Positions 63,037 to 64,000 of a stretch of 64,000 nucleotides of DNA are shown one piece after another. Position numbers and translations under genes: made by a program. The notes beneath the pieces were generated by a model. That model was not told the origin of the DNA. It did not search any database and saw only the letters and a list, made by a program, of their open reading frames with translations. Within the stretch, counting starts at the first letter, position 1. Each line of letters begins with the position of its first letter. The stretch comes from Acidovorax sp. RAC01 (lineage in GTDB: Bacteria; Pseudomonadota; Gammaproteobacteria; Burkholderiales; Burkholderiaceae_C). The stretch spans positions 3,839,501-3,903,500 of the forward strand of contig NZ_CP016447.1 in the NCBI RefSeq assembly GCF_001714725.1, read 5' to 3'.

Positions 63037-64000
63037 TCACCCAGAACTTGCGGTCAAGGGCTTGCGTCGATCAATGATGGTGGGCAGGAACTCGGTGACC
63101 GTCGGGTGAACGGGCAATGCATCCCGGACCAACTTCCAGGTGCCGCCACTGGCCATCACCAGACCGATCGCCTGAATGATCTCGTCCGACTGGATCCCGA
63201 GCATGGTCGCTCCGAGGAAATGACCACTGTCCTCATCGATGAGGAGCTTGATCTTGCCCACGGTTTCGCCTTCTTCCTTCGCGCGACTGACGTCCTTCAT
63301 GGCGTGAACCGCCTGGGAAATGCGTCGCCCTTCGGTCACGAGTTTTCGCGCGTCGGCCTCATAAAGACCGACGTGGGCCAGCGGAGGATCGGTAAACATG
63401 GCATAAATGCCGACGCGCGCGGCGGCGCTGCGTTGCCCTCCGGCCAGGTTCTCCGCCACGATGTCCTGATCGTGGTAGCTGGTGTGGGTAAAGGCCCCGC
63501 GCTGATTGATGTCACCCAGCGCCCAGATGCCGGGAACCGCGGTTTCGAGCCGGTCGTTGGTGACCAGGTAGCCTCGCGCACTGACCTCCAGGCCCACCGT
63601 TTCCAGGCCCAGACAGTCGGTGTTCGGTATTCGCCCGGTGGCCACCAGCAGGTGGCTGCCATCCACGCTGCGGCCACCAGCCAACTGCACCCGCACGCCA
63701 GCGTCGTTGTCCGCCTTGCCGACCCGCTCAATGCGCTCGCCGGTGTTCACTTCGATGCCTTCCGCTGTCAGCATTCCGGTCACAGCGGCTGCAATGTCCT
63801 CGTCCTCGCGGGCCGTGAGGCGGGGCCCTGTTTCCAGAATGGCAACCTCACTTCCCAGCCGCCGAAAGATCTGAGCCATCTCCAGGCTGATGTATCCACC
63901 GCCGATGATCACCAGCCTGGACGGTAATTCACGCAGCGCCAACAGCCGTTCGTTGTCCAGGAACGGCAGCTCGTCCAGCCCAGGCACCGGCGGAACAAAG
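63037..64000 (-). CDS. Pyridine nucleotide-disulfide oxidoreductase (5' end beyond window)
   Basis: C-terminal ~320 residues of a dihydrolipoyl-dehydrogenase/mercuric-reductase-like flavoprotein. Seen: NAD loop RLVIIGGGYISLEMAQIFRR, ATGRIPNTD, PGIWALGDI (FAD-ribityl motif), and the dimer interface tail ALPVHPTVTEFLPTI with His-Pro catalytic-type pair. The frame is open to the right edge; the FAD-binding N-terminus and redox CxxxxC are outside the window. First visible gene of the leftward run; it ends 17 bp before the sulfite-oxidase-like start. Confidence 0.88.
   Translation of the reverse strand, partial: FVPPVPGLDELPFLDNERLLALRELPSRLVIIGGGYISLEMAQIFRRLGSEVAILETGPRLTAREDEDIAAAVTGMLTAEGIEVNTGERIERVGKADNDAGVRVQLAGGRSVDGSHLLVATGRIPNTDCLGLETVGLEVSARGYLVTNDRLETAVPGIWALGDINQRGAFTHTSYHDQDIVAENLAGGQRSAAARVGIYAMFTDPPLAHVGLYEADARKLVTEGRRISQAVHAMKDVSRAKEEGETVGKIKLLIDEDSGHFLGATMLGIQSDEIIQAIGLVMASGGTWKLVRDALPVHPTVTEFLPTIIDRRKPLTASSG

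Overview
The window looks like a betaproteobacterial, probably Comamonadaceae (Acidovorax/Comamonas/Variovorax-like), genome segment. The reasons are high GC with strong GC3 codon use, a typical propionyl-CoA carboxylase/MeaB block, AGCTAT(C)AAATAAATAG-type intergenic repeats, and two copies of the IS1071 element often found in this family. The genus is an inference.

Layout. (1) 1-18.9 kb, ordinary chromosome: a propionate/methylmalonyl-CoA block (meaB, pccB, an HNH gene, pccA, a VOC epimerase-like gene), bioB, and a sulfide/persulfide detoxification regulon. The regulon has AhpD-like, DUF2892, rhodanese and persulfide-dioxygenase-like genes leftward, and a BigR-like ArsR regulator, a split YeeE/YedE transporter, a TIGR01244 sulfurtransferase and SulP rightward. 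The two arms diverge around a perfect 10-bp palindrome. Next come a lone pseudopilin coupled to a GGDEF-EAL protein, an SDR and a MATE exporter. (2) 18,907-56,960: two IS1071 copies of 3,204 bp, apparently identical and in direct orientation, bracket 31.6 kb of plasmid-like accessory DNA. (3) 57-64 kb: a tightly packed leftward run of eight genes containing ergothioneine genes egtB/egtD, a sulfite-oxidase-like molybdoenzyme, two flavoprotein reductases, a GreA-like protein, a MOSC protein and ZntB.

Inside the IS1071 bracket: a large DUF3701-type tyrosine recombinase; a Xre/RES toxin-antitoxin pair next to an NrdA ATP-cone relic; a graveyard of Tn3, IS3 and IS66 fragments; a PAS chemoreceptor; complete IS5- and IS256-family elements, the latter with an 8-bp target duplication inside a lipoprotein gene; a leftward operon-like run from parM/parR through two small genes into a sigma-region-4-like protein and a CoiA-like nuclease; a palindrome array beside parM; a MobI-like small gene; umuDC with a LexA box; a Xre regulator; a HEPN-motif protein; an HNH protein; and a large unknown gene cut by the second IS1071. 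The content fits a plasmid trapped as an IS1071 cointegrate (IS1071 lacks a resolvase) or a large composite transposon. All four outer and inner IS1071 junctions cut genes and none shows a matching 5-bp duplication, so deletions or recombination followed.

The best candidates for an undescribed system are the overlapping pair at 35,320-39,656 (sigma-region-4/winged-helix protein plus CoiA-like PD-(D/E)XK nuclease) inside what looks like a partition operon, and the eight-gene redox operon at the right edge. No tRNA, rRNA or CRISPR array was seen. All family assignments come from reading motifs by eye; no database search was run.
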